Shown: positions 26,292 to 36,404, counted from the stretch's first letter. The stretch is 64,000 nucleotides of DNA from Jatrophihabitans sp. GAS493 (GCF_900230215.1 NZ_LT907982.1:682001-746000), one strand, 5' to 3'. Notes: a model not told the origin generated them from the letters alone. Program-made: numbers and translations.

Positions 26292-27182
26292 GTGCCCGAA
26301 CTTCCTGAGGTAGAGGCGTTGGCCGCCTTCCTGCGCGAGCGCGCGGTAGACCGCACGGTGATGCGGATCGACGTCGCGTCCTTCAGCGCGGTGAAGACCT
26401 TCGACCCGCCGCTGTCGGCCCTTTACGGCGCACCGATCACCGGCGCCGGCCGGCACGGCAAGTTCCTCGACATCGACGTCAGCGGGCTGCATCTGATCAC
26501 GCATTTCTCCCGGGCCGGCTGGCTGCAGTGGCGCGACTCGCTGCCGGCCGCGCCCCCTCGCCCGGGCGGCAAGGGGCCGATCGCGCTACGGCTGCACCTG
26601 GCGCCGGAGTTCGACGAGGCCACCGGGCAGGAGGGACCGGTCAGTGGCTTCGACCTCACCGAAGCCGGCACCCAGAAGCGGCTGGCCGTCTACCTGGTCC
26701 GCGACCCGCTGGAGGTACCGGGCATCGCTCGGCTCGGCCCGGACGCCCTCAGCCTCGACGAGGCGGAGTTCGCCGAGTTGCTGCGCTCGCACCGGGCCCA
26801 GGTCAAGGGCGTGATCACCGACCAGAATGTGCTGGCTGGAATCGGCAACGCCTACTCCGATGAGATCTTGCATGCGGCCCGTCTCTCGCCGTTCAAGAAC
26901 ACCGCGAAACTCACCGATGACGAACTGGCCCGGCTCTTCGAGGCGATGCGAGCCGAGCTGACCGAGGCCGTGCAGCGCTCGGTCGGGCAGAAGGCTGCGA
27001 CCCTGAAGGGCGAGAAGCGCAGTGGCCTCGCGGTGCACGGGAAGGCCGGTCTGCCGTGCCCGGTCTGCGGCGACACGATCGGGGAGGTCTCCTTCGCCAG
27101 CAAGTCCTTCCAGTACTGCCCAACCTGTCAGACCGAGGGGCGCGGGCTGGCCGACCGGCGGATGTCCCGGCTGCTCAAGTAG
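26292..27182 (+). CDS. Fpg/Nei-family DNA glycosylase
   Basis: A 296-aa protein starting from GTG with PELPEVEAL, so the mature enzyme has the catalytic Pro2 and Glu3. The H2TH region contains LAGIGNAYSDEILHAARLSPF. The C-terminal zinc finger has two Cys pairs, CPVCG and CPTC. It excises oxidised bases and cleaves the resulting abasic site. The sequence between the finger and the H2TH domain (KRSGLAVHGKAG) fits the actinobacterial Fpg/Nei subgroup. It is followed at 15 bases by a rhodanese gene. Confidence 0.93.
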   Translation: MPELPEVEALAAFLRERAVDRTVMRIDVASFSAVKTFDPPLSALYGAPITGAGRHGKFLDIDVSGLHLITHFSRAGWLQWRDSLPAAPPRPGGKGPIALRLHLAPEFDEATGQEGPVSGFDLTEAGTQKRLAVYLVRDPLEVPGIARLGPDALSLDEAEFAELLRSHRAQVKGVITDQNVLAGIGNAYSDEILHAARLSPFKNTAKLTDDELARLFEAMRAELTEAVQRSVGQKAATLKGEKRSGLAVHGKAGLPCPVCGDTIGEVSFASKSFQYCPTCQTEGRGLADRRMSRLLK

Positions 27183-27197
27183 GGCAGACTGGTCAGA

Positions 27198-27545
27198 ATG
27201 CATCCCCATCACCAGATCCCCACGGTCGACGTCAGCGAGATCTCCGGCGACGCCGTCCTGCTGGACGTCCGCGAGGACTTCGAATGGAACGCCGGGCACA
27301 TCGACGGTGCGCTGCACGTCCCGATGAACGACCTGCCGCAGCGCCTCTCCTACGATGCCGGCGCCATCACCCCGGACGCCAACGTGGTGGTCGTCTGCAA
27401 GATGGGCGGGCGTTCGGCTCAGGTCACGGCCTGGCTCAACCAGCAGGGCTACCGCGCGACCAACCTCGAGGGCGGCATGCTGGCCTGGGCCACCGCCGGT
27501 AAGCCGATGATCAGCGAGGATGGCACGCCACCGCAAGTGGCGTAA
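27198..27545 (+). CDS. Rhodanese-like domain protein
   Basis: A 115-aa single-domain rhodanese. The domain opens with VLLDVREDFEWNAGHIDGALHVPMNDL, and the active-site loop is VVVCKMGGRS with the catalytic Cys. The final WATAGKPM helix is typical. Members transfer sulfane sulfur. The ATG at 27198 is 15 bases after the glycosylase stop. Confidence 0.92.
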   Translation: MHPHHQIPTVDVSEISGDAVLLDVREDFEWNAGHIDGALHVPMNDLPQRLSYDAGAITPDANVVVVCKMGGRSAQVTAWLNQQGYRATNLEGGMLAWATAGKPMISEDGTPPQVA

Positions 27546-27622
27546 CCGAACCATTCCGCCACGCGGCGCCGATTTCACCGGTTGGTCATGACGCGGCCAC
27601 CTTCACCAGGCAAGATGAAGCC

Positions 27623-28567
27623 GTGCCCCCGCGCGAACGGCTTCGAAGCCCGCTGACGCGCCCCACTCCCACCAGCGTGGTGCGTGCCCGAATATCTCAA
27701 CGAACCCGGCCCCCACTCCCCCGGGTCGAGCGCCCGCTCGTGGTCGCGCACCGCGGCTCGTCCTTCGACGTCGCGGAGCACACCCTGGCCGCCTACAAGG
27801 CGGCGATCGACGGCGGCGCGGACGCACTGGAGTGCGACGTTCGCATGACCCGCGACGGCCATCTCGTCTGTGTCCACGACCGGACGGTGAACCGCACCTC
27901 CGATGGGCGGGGCGCGGTCAGTTCGATGGATCTGAAGCGGTTGGAGAGCCTGGACTTCGCGTCCTGGCGGACTGACGCGTACCTGGCCGACGTTGCTCCG
28001 GACGAGGACAACCATGGGCGCGTCCTCACCCTGGACGCGCTGCTGACGCTGGTCCGGGATGCTCCGCGGCCGGTTCGACTGCTGATCGAGACCAAGCACC
28101 CGACCCGCTACGGCGGCCTGGTCGAGATCGAGGTGGTGAAGGCACTGCACCGCTTCGGCTGGGCCGGCGAGCTCGGTGATCTGAACGGGGAACCGAGCCG
28201 TCCACGCCCGTTCGATCAGGACCGGGCCAAGGCCGCACCGGTCACCGTGATGAGTTTTGCTCCGCTGGCGCTGCGCCGGATCCGGCTGCTCGCACCCGAT
28301 CTGCCCACGGTGCTGCTCAGCGAGCGGTTGCTCCCGGGGCGCCGCGACGGTTCGCTGCCGGTCGGCGTTCCGATCAGCGGACCGGGCCTGCACATCCTGC
28401 GATCCAACCCCGGTTACGTCGACCGGGCGCACGCTCGCGGCTCATTTGTCTATGTGTGGACTGTGGACGAACCCGATGACATTGACTACGTTCTGCACCT
28501 CGGGGTGGACGCCGTCATCTCGAATCGTCCGGATTTGGTGCTGTCGCGGCTGGCTCAGGTTAAATGA
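27623..28567 (+). CDS. Glycerophosphodiester phosphodiesterase
   Basis: A 314-aa GDPD-family enzyme with the TIM-barrel markers VVAHRGSS, EHTLAAY, DALECDVRMTRDGHLVCVHD and VRLLIETKH. The His, Glu and Asp ligands for the metal are all visible. It hydrolyses glycerophosphodiesters to glycerol-3-phosphate and an alcohol. The start is GTG 27623; the first ~38 residues are basic and disordered, so the true start may be further in. No signal peptide is evident. Confidence 0.93.
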   Translation: MPPRERLRSPLTRPTPTSVVRARISQRTRPPLPRVERPLVVAHRGSSFDVAEHTLAAYKAAIDGGADALECDVRMTRDGHLVCVHDRTVNRTSDGRGAVSSMDLKRLESLDFASWRTDAYLADVAPDEDNHGRVLTLDALLTLVRDAPRPVRLLIETKHPTRYGGLVEIEVVKALHRFGWAGELGDLNGEPSRPRPFDQDRAKAAPVTVMSFAPLALRRIRLLAPDLPTVLLSERLLPGRRDGSLPVGVPISGPGLHILRSNPGYVDRAHARGSFVYVWTVDEPDDIDYVLHLGVDAVISNRPDLVLSRLAQVK

Positions 28568-28680
28568 GTGTGCAACCATAACTGCAACCGACCGCGGTCG
28601 AGGTTTACCGATCGTGACGCTTGGGCATAAGAGTTCGTATCAGGCTGGACAGCCGGTCGAACAAGGGAAGGGGCGCGCAC

Positions 28681-29079
28681 ATGTTCACGACATGGGCTTC
28701 CCCCGACGCGGACAGTGTGACTGCGGTTCGGCACGGACTGGCCCGAAATCTGCAGATGCTCTCGCTCGCTCCAGAGATCATCGACGACGCTGAGTTGGTG
28801 CTCGGCGAACTGCTGGTCAACTCCATCCGCCACGCCCGCCCGCTGGACTCCGGGCGGATCGAGGTCGCCTGGGATCTGCGTGATGACGCGGTCGTGCTGC
28901 GGGTGACCGACGGTGGAGGCGCGGAGACCCCTCACGTGCGCGAAACCGGCACCTTCGAATCCGGTGGACGCGGTCTGCGGATCGTGCAGGCGCTGGCCGA
29001 CCGGTGGGGCGTGATCCGCTCGGACGCGACCAGCACCGTCTGGGCCGAGCTCGCACTGGGAAACGCAGCAGCCTCCTAA
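28681..29079 (+). CDS. HATPase-domain anti-sigma-factor-like kinase
   Basis: The ATG at 28681, behind a strong AAGGGAAGGGG site, gives 132 aa. The whole protein is a GHKL ATPase domain: N-box ELLVNSIRHA, G1 box VTDGGG and G2 box GGRGLRIVQALADRWG. Stand-alone domains of this kind (RsbW-like) phosphorylate anti-sigma-factor antagonists and bind sigma factors. No partner gene is adjacent. Confidence 0.9.
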   Translation: MFTTWASPDADSVTAVRHGLARNLQMLSLAPEIIDDAELVLGELLVNSIRHARPLDSGRIEVAWDLRDDAVVLRVTDGGGAETPHVRETGTFESGGRGLRIVQALADRWGVIRSDATSTVWAELALGNAAAS

Positions 29080-29124
29080 CTGGCCGCGCTCACGACAAGA
29101 CCGGACAGCTGTTCCCAATGCCGC

Positions 29125-32100
29125 TCAGACGGGGAGGCTTCGCATTACGCGAAGCGCCACCGACAGCGTGGCGAGGTCGACGTTGTCCCGGGCGAGCCCT
29201 TCGCCGATCGTGGTCAGCGTCCGGTTCACCCGCTCGACGTTGGCATCGCGCCACTGCTCCAGCCGCTCGGCCGGGCTCTCGGTGGCCGGGGTGCTGGCCA
29301 GCACCCCCCGCGTGATCGCCGACAGCGCCGCGTAGACGTCGTAGCGCAGCGCGGCTCGAGCCAGCGCCGACCAGCGATCGTCGCGGGGCAGCGCGGTGAT
29401 CATGTTCAGCAACTCGTCGACCCGAAACAGCTCCGAGGCCTGGAAGTGCAGGGCCGCCACCTGCTCGGCCGGCTGGTCGGTGGCCACCGCGATCTCGACA
29501 ACGTCCAGCAGCAGGAACGCCGTGAGCAGTTCCGCGGTCCGCAGCGCGATCTCGTCCGGCAGCCCGTCATCCTTCAGCCGCTGGATCTCGCCCTCCAGGT
29601 TGGCCCGCTCGACCGAACCGAGCAGCCCGAGCACCTTCGGAGTCAGCGCGGCGATCGTCGGGCCGAATCGCTCGACCTCGCGGGCCACTTCGGCGATCGG
29701 GAACCGCACGTCGACGAACCAGCGGGTGGCCCGGTCGATGAGGCGCCGAATCTCCTGGTAGCCCGCACACTGAGCCGCCGTCGGCACCACGTTGTCCAGC
29801 GCCTCGATGTCGCGCCAGAGCGCGTCGAGGCCGAAGACCTCCCGCACCAGCGTGTAGGCGCGGGCAATCTGGGCCACGTCGGCCCCGGTCTCCTCGACGA
29901 CCCGATGAACGAAGGTCGCGCCGCTGCGATTCACCATGTCGTTGACGACGCAGGTGGTGATGATCTCCCGGTGCAGCGGATGGCTCTGCAGCCCGCCCTC
30001 GGCGCGCTGCAGGATCTGCGGCGGGAAGTATCCACTGAGCACACGCTGGAACCACGGCTCGTCGGGGAGCGTGGAGTCGTCGATGCGCGCGGCCAGCGTC
30101 ATCTTCGCGTACGCGACGAGCACCGCGAGCTCGGGCGAGGTGAGCCCGTCGCCGGCCGAGCGGCGGGCGGCCAGCTCCTTCTCCGTGGGCAGGAACTCCA
30201 GCGCCCGATCCAACTGCCCCGATTTCTCCAGCGTGTTGATGAAGCGGGCATGCACGCTGATCATCTTGCGGGCATTGCCGCGACCGATCCCGAGGAGAAC
30301 GTTCTGCTCGTAGTTGTCGCGCAGCACGTGCTCGGCGACCGCGTCGGTCGCCGAGGCCAGCAGGACGTTGCGTTCCTCGGCCGGCAGGGTCTTCGCGGCC
30401 ACCATGCGGTCGAGCAGAATCTTGACGTTCACCTCGTGGTCGGAGGTGTCCACGCCGGCCGAGTTGTCGATCGCATCGGTGTTGATCCGCCCGCCGTTGC
30501 GGGCGTATTCGATCCGTCCCGGCTGGGTGAAGCCCAGATTGCCGCCCTCGCCCACCACCGCCGCCCGCAGCTGATTGCCGTCGATGCGAACCGCGTCATT
30601 CGCCTTGTCCCCGGCCGCCGCGTGTACCTCGGTCGAAGCCTTCACGTAGGTGCCGACTCCGCCGTTGAAGAGCAGGTCGACCCGGGCGGTGAGGATGGCC
30701 CGGATCAGCGCCTGGGGCGTCATCGTCGGCTCGTCACCCTCGATGCCGAGCGCGGTTCGGACCTCGGGCGAGATCGGAATCGCCTTCAAAGTACGGGGAA
30801 AGACCCCTCCGCCCTCGGAGATGAGACTGCGGTCGTAGTCACCCCAGCTCGATCGCGGGAGGTCGAAGAGCCGCCTCCGCTCGGGGAAGGAAGCGCTTGC
30901 GACCGGGTTCGGATCGAGGAAAATGTGCCGGTGGTCGAAGGCCGCGACGAGACGGATGTGCTCCGACAGCAGCATGCCGTTGCCGAAGACGTCGCCGGAC
31001 ATGTCACCGATGCCGACCACGGTGAAATCGTCAGTCTGGGTATTGACGCCCAGCTCGCGGAAGTGGAACTTCACCGACTCCCAGGCGCCTCGGGCGGTGA
31101 TCCCCATAGCTTTATGGTCGTATCCCACCGAGCCACCCGAGGCGAAGGCGTCACCCAGCCAGAACCCGTAGTCGATCGCGATGCCGTTGGCGATGTCGCT
31201 GAAGGTCGCGGTCCCCTTGTCGGCCGCCACCACCAGGTACGGGTCGTCAGTGTCGTAGCGGCGCACCCCATCGGGGACGACGACCTTCCCCGAACCGTCG
31301 GCGGCATAGTTGTCGGTGAGGTCGAGCATCCCGCGGATGAAGAGTCGGTAGCAGGCGATGCCCTCAGCCAGCCAGGCTTCCCGGTCGTTCTGCGGATCGG
31401 GCAGCTGCTTGCAGACGAATCCCCCCTTGGCCCCAACCGGGACGATGACGGCGTTCTTCACCATCTGCGCCTTCACCAGACCGAGGACCTCGGTGCGGAA
31501 ATCCTCGCGCCGATCCGACCAGCGCAATCCACCCCGCGCGATCGCACCGAAGCGCAGATGCACCCCCTCCACCCGCGGCGAGTAGACCCAGATCTCATAA
31601 CGCGGGCGCGGCTCCGGCAGCTCGGCCACCAGCCGCGGGTCGAGCTTGATGGCCAGCGCCGAACTGCTCTCGTGCTGGTAGGCGTTGGTGCGCAGGGTCG
31701 CCGAGATGAGGCCAAGCAGCGAGCGCAGGATCCGGTCCTGATCCAGGCTGGCGACGTCGCTGAGTGCGTCGTTGATCTGTTCGAGCACCGGCCGGTCCAC
31801 CGCCAGATCCACGTCCTGCGGGTTCGTTGCCCCGTTCGTGCCGGAGACGTGCGGCAGCCCCTCGCGTGACGGATCGAAGCGCACCTCGAAGAGCTCGACC
31901 AGCATGCGGGCGATCTGCGGATAGTCGGTCAGTGCCTGCACGACGTACCCCTGGCTGAACGGGATGCCGGCCTGCCGCAGGTACTTCACGTAGGCCCGCA
32001 AGACGTTCACCTGCCACCAGGTCATCCGTGCCCGCAGCACCAGTGCGTTCAGGCCGTCCTGCTCGATGTCCCCGCGCCAGAGCGAGCGGAGCGTGGCGAT

Positions 32101-33891
32101 GACGTCGCTGGCCCGCTCGGCGTCAAGGTTCACATCGTGCGGTACGGCGAAGCCGAAGTCATAGATCCAGGCCTTCAGCGACCCGGGCCGATTCAATTCG
32201 TAGGGACGCTCGTCGAGGACCTCGATCCCCATCTGCGAGAGGATCGGCAGGGTCCGGGCCAGCGAGAGCGGACGTCCGGTGCGGTAGATCTTCAGCCGTC
32301 GATCGGCCTGTTCGCCCGCGGCTGGGGTGTAGAGCTGAAACGCCAACCCGTCCTCGGGCGGGAGGTCGTCCAGCCGGGATACATCCGTCACTGCGGTGCT
32401 GGCGCTGAAATCCGCCTTGTACGCCTCCGGGAACGCCCCGGCGTACTGCGGAAGGAGCCGGCGGGCGCGCTCCTCCCCGGCCGCGATGGTGAGAAGGTCG
32501 GCCAGATCGTCACTCCAGCGACGGGTCAGCCGGGCCACCTCGGCCTCGACGACCTGCCGGTCGGGCTGCGGCGTGGCCGCGTTCGGCCGGAGCGCGATGA
32601 GGAACTGCATTCGGGCCAGCCCGAGCTCGACGATCCGGTCGTCGCGGGAGATGACGGTGCCCGGCCAGTAGGACATCACCGTCTTGGCCACCTTTCGCCG
32701 CGTCTCCGGGCCGAGCCGGTCAGCCCCGAAATACACCAGCACGGTCACGAAGTCGCGGTTGAGGTGCACGCGGGCGAAGACGCCGACGCGATCCTGCTCG
32801 GCCCGATCCATCACCAGTTCGGCCAGCCGAAGCAGGTCGGTGGTCGGCGCGGCCAGCAGCTCGTCGCGGGGCAGCGTGCGCAGGGCGGCCAGCAGCTGAC
32901 GCCCGGTGTGGCTGTTCGGCCGCACCCCGGAGCGGCGCATGATCTCGCCGACGCGCTTGCGCACGACCGGAACCCGAGCCATCCACTCCTCGCCGGTGTC
33001 GATGATGAGGCCCAGGAAAACATGGATGGTCTGCCCGGAACCGTCCTTGGCCGCGGTCACCACCGTGATGCAGTCATAACGGTCAGCGCGGCGCACCCGA
33101 GACACCAGGGGCGACTTGAAGATCACCAGCGGCGCTCCGCTGCGGAAGGCCGGGAGGATCTCCAGCGGGGATAGCTTGGTATCGCCCCGGAGAACGCCAC
33201 GCAGCTCCCCCTCGGAGGGGTTTCCGCCACTAGCCAGTTCGTTGGCCGAGTAGGCGGCGTGCCCGACGATCATGCAGTTGCCGTCGACGAGCCAGCGCAG
33301 CAGTTCGCCGGCTTCGGCGCTGGTGGAGCGGTCGAACTGGCCGGGATCGGCGGCGAGACCGTCGGCCAGCGAGCGGGCCAGCGCGTACGTCTCGGGGGCG
33401 TCGTCGACCGCGAAGTGAACGTCCTGCAGCGCGAGTTCAAGCTCGGAGCGGACCAGCGACTCCTGCTCGACGCTGAGGGCCTCGACTTCGGTGTGGATCC
33501 AGGATTCGGTGATGACCCCGGGTGGCAGCTCGGCATCGTCGTCCAGGTCGAAGACCTCGACCAGATTCCCGTCGTCGTCGCGGCGCACCACGAGCTGCGG
33601 GTGCAGGACGGCCTCTACCTCGTACCCGAGCCGCTCCAGCTCGGCCCGCACCGAGTCGACCAGGTACGGCGCGTCATGCGTGACGATGTTGATCGCGGTG
33701 GTGTCGCCGTCGAGATGGGCGACGCTAACCAGATTCGCCTCGGCCGCCCGGACCCACCCGAGGGCAAGGTGATCCTGCGCCGCATCGTCGAGTTCGGCAA
33801 CGCTGCGGTCGCTCAACTGGGCCTGGGCCTGGGCCAGATATCGGCGGAGGAAGACCTTCTTGAGGCTGTCGCTGCTGAGGTCATTCGTCAT
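29125..33891 (-). CDS. NAD-specific glutamate dehydrogenase, 180-kDa type
   Basis: A 1588-aa enzyme of the large NAD-GDH class, which is usually about 1600 residues. N-terminal ACT-like regions (first ~450 residues) precede the catalytic core. The segment LRFGAIARGGLRWSDRREDFRTEVLGLVKAQMVKNAVIVPVGAKGGFVCK carries the substrate-binding lysines, and DMSGDVFGNGMLLS marks the cofactor region. It converts glutamate plus NAD to 2-oxoglutarate and ammonia. It is a single-gene unit on the minus strand. Confidence 0.97.
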   Translation of the reverse strand: MTNDLSSDSLKKVFLRRYLAQAQAQLSDRSVAELDDAAQDHLALGWVRAAEANLVSVAHLDGDTTAINIVTHDAPYLVDSVRAELERLGYEVEAVLHPQLVVRRDDDGNLVEVFDLDDDAELPPGVITESWIHTEVEALSVEQESLVRSELELALQDVHFAVDDAPETYALARSLADGLAADPGQFDRSTSAEAGELLRWLVDGNCMIVGHAAYSANELASGGNPSEGELRGVLRGDTKLSPLEILPAFRSGAPLVIFKSPLVSRVRRADRYDCITVVTAAKDGSGQTIHVFLGLIIDTGEEWMARVPVVRKRVGEIMRRSGVRPNSHTGRQLLAALRTLPRDELLAAPTTDLLRLAELVMDRAEQDRVGVFARVHLNRDFVTVLVYFGADRLGPETRRKVAKTVMSYWPGTVISRDDRIVELGLARMQFLIALRPNAATPQPDRQVVEAEVARLTRRWSDDLADLLTIAAGEERARRLLPQYAGAFPEAYKADFSASTAVTDVSRLDDLPPEDGLAFQLYTPAAGEQADRRLKIYRTGRPLSLARTLPILSQMGIEVLDERPYELNRPGSLKAWIYDFGFAVPHDVNLDAERASDVIATLRSLWRGDIEQDGLNALVLRARMTWWQVNVLRAYVKYLRQAGIPFSQGYVVQALTDYPQIARMLVELFEVRFDPSREGLPHVSGTNGATNPQDVDLAVDRPVLEQINDALSDVASLDQDRILRSLLGLISATLRTNAYQHESSSALAIKLDPRLVAELPEPRPRYEIWVYSPRVEGVHLRFGAIARGGLRWSDRREDFRTEVLGLVKAQMVKNAVIVPVGAKGGFVCKQLPDPQNDREAWLAEGIACYRLFIRGMLDLTDNYAADGSGKVVVPDGVRRYDTDDPYLVVAADKGTATFSDIANGIAIDYGFWLGDAFASGGSVGYDHKAMGITARGAWESVKFHFRELGVNTQTDDFTVVGIGDMSGDVFGNGMLLSEHIRLVAAFDHRHIFLDPNPVASASFPERRRLFDLPRSSWGDYDRSLISEGGGVFPRTLKAIPISPEVRTALGIEGDEPTMTPQALIRAILTARVDLLFNGGVGTYVKASTEVHAAAGDKANDAVRIDGNQLRAAVVGEGGNLGFTQPGRIEYARNGGRINTDAIDNSAGVDTSDHEVNVKILLDRMVAAKTLPAEERNVLLASATDAVAEHVLRDNYEQNVLLGIGRGNARKMISVHARFINTLEKSGQLDRALEFLPTEKELAARRSAGDGLTSPELAVLVAYAKMTLAARIDDSTLPDEPWFQRVLSGYFPPQILQRAEGGLQSHPLHREIITTCVVNDMVNRSGATFVHRVVEETGADVAQIARAYTLVREVFGLDALWRDIEALDNVVPTAAQCAGYQEIRRLIDRATRWFVDVRFPIAEVAREVERFGPTIAALTPKVLGLLGSVERANLEGEIQRLKDDGLPDEIALRTAELLTAFLLLDVVEIAVATDQPAEQVAALHFQASELFRVDELLNMITALPRDDRWSALARAALRYDVYAALSAITRGVLASTPATESPAERLEQWRDANVERVNRTLTTIGEGLARDNVDLATLSVALRVMRSLPV

Positions 33892-34011
33892 AGCTGGCTC
33901 ATCGCGGTGCTCAACCTTTGTCAGGGTGTCGGCACACGTCGTTGTGGGCCGACCTCATGCATTCTTGCACTCAACTTGAGATTCGCCCGTTCGACCGACG
34001 CGTCGGCCCAG

Positions 34012-34596
34012 CTAATCGGCGGGCTGCATCGCCGCCTGTTTGAGTGCCTGCTTGGCCGCCTGTTTCGTGGCCCGCACGGCCTGCAGGGACTTGGCATCGG
34101 TCACATCAGCGACTGACCGCTGCGAACCCTCCTCGCCGTAGGCGCCGGCCGCCGCGCGCCAACCGGGTGGCTGAATCCCGAACTGTTTGCCCAGGAGCGC
34201 GGCGAAGATTCGCGCCTTCTGATCGCCGAAACCGGGAAGGGTGCCGATCCGGGCCACCAGCTCGTCGCCGTCCCGCACGCCGGCCCAGACACGCTGCGCG
34301 TTGCCGTCGTAGTCGGCTACCAGGATCTCGGCCAGCGCCTGGACCCGCTTGGCCATCGCCGCCGGGAAGCGATGCAGGGCAGGAGTCTGCCGGAAGATCT
34401 CCTCGAACCGCTCCGGATCGCAGGCGGCGATCTCGCGGGCGTCCAGGGTCACCGAGCCCATGCGTTCGGCGAGCACCGAGGGCGAGGTGAACGCCTTCTC
34501 CATCGGGATCTGCTGGTCCAGCAGCATCCCGATGAGCAGGGCCAGCGGATCGCGTTCGAGCAGTGCGTTGCCCTCGTCGGTGGTCGCCAGGTACAT
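34012..34596 (-). CDS. HhH-GPD family protein (TIGR03252-like)
   Basis: A 194-aa protein. It opens MYLATTDEGNALLERDPLALLIGMLLDQQIPMEKAF, the conserved start of an actinobacterial HhH-GPD group related to base-excision glycosylases. A helix-hairpin-helix region is seen in IGTLPGFGDQKARIFAALLGKQF. No iron-sulfur cluster cysteines are present. The last 30 residues are a Lys/Gln/Ala-rich tail. Substrate specificity is not known. Confidence 0.85.
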   Translation of the reverse strand: MYLATTDEGNALLERDPLALLIGMLLDQQIPMEKAFTSPSVLAERMGSVTLDAREIAACDPERFEEIFRQTPALHRFPAAMAKRVQALAEILVADYDGNAQRVWAGVRDGDELVARIGTLPGFGDQKARIFAALLGKQFGIQPPGWRAAAGAYGEEGSQRSVADVTDAKSLQAVRATKQAAKQALKQAAMQPAD

Positions 34597-35100
34597 GACC
34601 CCATGCTAGTGCCGGCGTTCGACACCTCGCCGGACACCGCGGCCGACGCCGCCGTGAATGCGATGTTGTTTCCTCGGAATGTACAAACATGCAGCGTTTT
34701 ATGAATTCGAGTACTTTCCGGCGAAGGCAATTTATCTGGTACACCGGGTACCAATTCGTAAACATCCCGGCTAACCTGCCTGAAATGTGGCACACAAGTG
34801 CGTTCTGGTGCAGCGCTTTGTACGAAGTGTCGCTATTTGCTTGTCGAGAATTTACATTGTGATCACACCCACCGACATTTGTTCAGCCGCTAGTTGCAGC
34901 AACTGGACAACCACGGGGAGAATTGGGCCACGTCGCAGTGGGCCCCAGCGGCTTCGCAAGACCGGAGCGGCGATGTGCATGCTTACCGTAATCGGGGGAT
35001 TCGGTTGCAGCGCCGTCGCCGTTCCGGTCCTTCGGAAGTCGAATGACATTCGACCGCGGAAATCGCTAAGGCGCCTGAAGTAGCGGCCGATCTGAAACCC
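34597..35100. other. Non-coding region with a small inverted repeat
   Basis: About 500 bases of lower GC content without a supportable gene; an open frame at 34787-35083 has atypical composition and no family features. TGGTAC (34737-34742), a 5-base spacer and GTACCA (34748-34753) form a perfect inverted repeat that may be an operator. Promoters for the leftward HhH-GPD gene and the rightward GT2 gene should lie here. Confidence 0.5.
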
Positions 35101-36297
35101 GTGGGGAACCTCGGCTGCGAGCTGTCGGCATGCTTGATCGTGCGCAATGAGCGGGGTCGCCTCGCCGACTGCTTGAGCTCGCTTCACCCCCTGGTCGACG
35201 AGATCATCGTCTACGACACCGGTTCGAACGACGGCACCGTCGAACTCGCCCGCTCCCTCGGCGCCCGGGTGATCGAGGGCTACTGGGACGACGACTTCGC
35301 CCGCGCCCGCAATGCCGCCCTGGTCGCGGCCACCGGCCGCTGGATCCTGAGCATCGACGCCGACGACCGCTTCACCGGCGATCCGGCGGCGCTGCGACCC
35401 CTGCTCGCCGCGGAGAACGTCGACGGCTATCGAGTCCAGATAGACAATCTCAGCGGCACCGACGGGGCTGACAGCTACACCTCCTTCCCGCTGCGCCTAT
35501 TCCGCCGGGATCGGGCCAGCTGGCGCGGCCAGATCCACGAGCGCGTCTGCCACGCCGATGGCTCCGAACTGAAGCTCGGCATCGCCACTGCCCGCGGACT
35601 CCGGCACATCGGCTACGCCGACGCCGACGAGGCCCGCGGCAAGGCCGCCCGTAATGCCGTGCTCGGCCTGCGAGAACTGCAGCAGTTGCACGACGCGGGG
35701 TGTGCCGATCCGGCTGAGCTGGCCCGGGTGCTCCTCGACCTCGGACGGAGCCTGATGGCCTGCGAGCAGCGCCAAGGCGCCGTCGATGCCTTCGTCGGCG
35801 TGCGCGACCTTCCACTGCGTGGCCCCGAGTTCGTCCAGGCGACCGACTTCATGGCCCGCCTGGCCTTGGGGGCGAATCAGCCGGATGACGCGGCCAATCT
35901 CGTTCAACAGCTCCGCGCCGCCGGCGCCGACGCTGAGTACTGCAATTGGTTGGAGGCCCAGGTGCTTGCTCAACAAGGAGATGCAGTATCGGCGTACCGG
36001 ATGCTCGCTGGGGTTAGCAGCCTCGTCGACCCGGCCGGCCGTGTGTACAACCAGGGTCAGGTCGTCGAGATGCGAGCCCTGGCCGCGGCGCTGGCCGGAC
36101 GCAATGACGACGCGGTGGCCGATCTGGTCGAGGCGATGTCTCGCTATGGCCGGGTGGCCGGGCGCGGCAAGCTGCTCTTGGAGTGGTGGGGGGATCGGCC
36201 ACTGGCCCCGCTCTGGGAGCAGATTTCCCAATACGGAACGACCTATTTGGACGGAATTCAACGCGAGTTGTCAGCCTGTGAAGTTGCCCCGGTCTGA
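35101..36297 (+). CDS. Family 2 glycosyltransferase with TPR-like C-terminus
   Basis: A 398-aa protein from GTG 35101. The GT2 (GT-A) domain covers about 1-220: LSACLIVRNERGRLADCLSSL, then VDEIIVYDTGSNDGT for nucleotide-sugar binding and a DxD-like LSIDADDRF. The C-terminal half is helical, with repeats of about 34 residues consistent with TPRs. No membrane segment is present. Substrate and acceptor cannot be inferred; there is no polysaccharide gene cluster nearby. Confidence 0.88.
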   Translation: MGNLGCELSACLIVRNERGRLADCLSSLHPLVDEIIVYDTGSNDGTVELARSLGARVIEGYWDDDFARARNAALVAATGRWILSIDADDRFTGDPAALRPLLAAENVDGYRVQIDNLSGTDGADSYTSFPLRLFRRDRASWRGQIHERVCHADGSELKLGIATARGLRHIGYADADEARGKAARNAVLGLRELQQLHDAGCADPAELARVLLDLGRSLMACEQRQGAVDAFVGVRDLPLRGPEFVQATDFMARLALGANQPDDAANLVQQLRAAGADAEYCNWLEAQVLAQQGDAVSAYRMLAGVSSLVDPAGRVYNQGQVVEMRALAAALAGRNDDAVADLVEAMSRYGRVAGRGKLLLEWWGDRPLAPLWEQISQYGTTYLDGIQRELSACEVAPV

Positions 36298-36375
36298 CTA
36301 CAGTACCCATCAGTTGTGATCGGTAGCACATTCACAAATGGTCCTTGACTGAGACCCCCTTCCACGCGAATATCA

Positions 36376-36404
36376 CTTATGTCGTACCTCAGGTACGACA
36401 TAAG
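36376..36404. repeat. 29-base perfect palindrome
   Basis: Arms CTTATGTCGTACCT (36376-36389) and AGGTACGACATAAG (36391-36404) are perfect reverse complements around a single central base. It lies 79 bases after the GT2 stop, in a gap with a second hairpin. It could be a terminator stem or a protein-binding site. Confidence 0.8.

Noticed and set aside
29446-31869. 807-codon open frame opposite the glutamate dehydrogenase gene
   Set aside because: It is a shadow frame produced by high GC content; the protein is low-complexity in His/Arg/Gly and matches no family, while the opposite strand is a clear enzyme.
34787-35083. Possible 98-aa gene in the gap before the GT2 gene
   Set aside because: Composition is unlike neighbouring genes, there is no family motif and no convincing ribosome-binding site.
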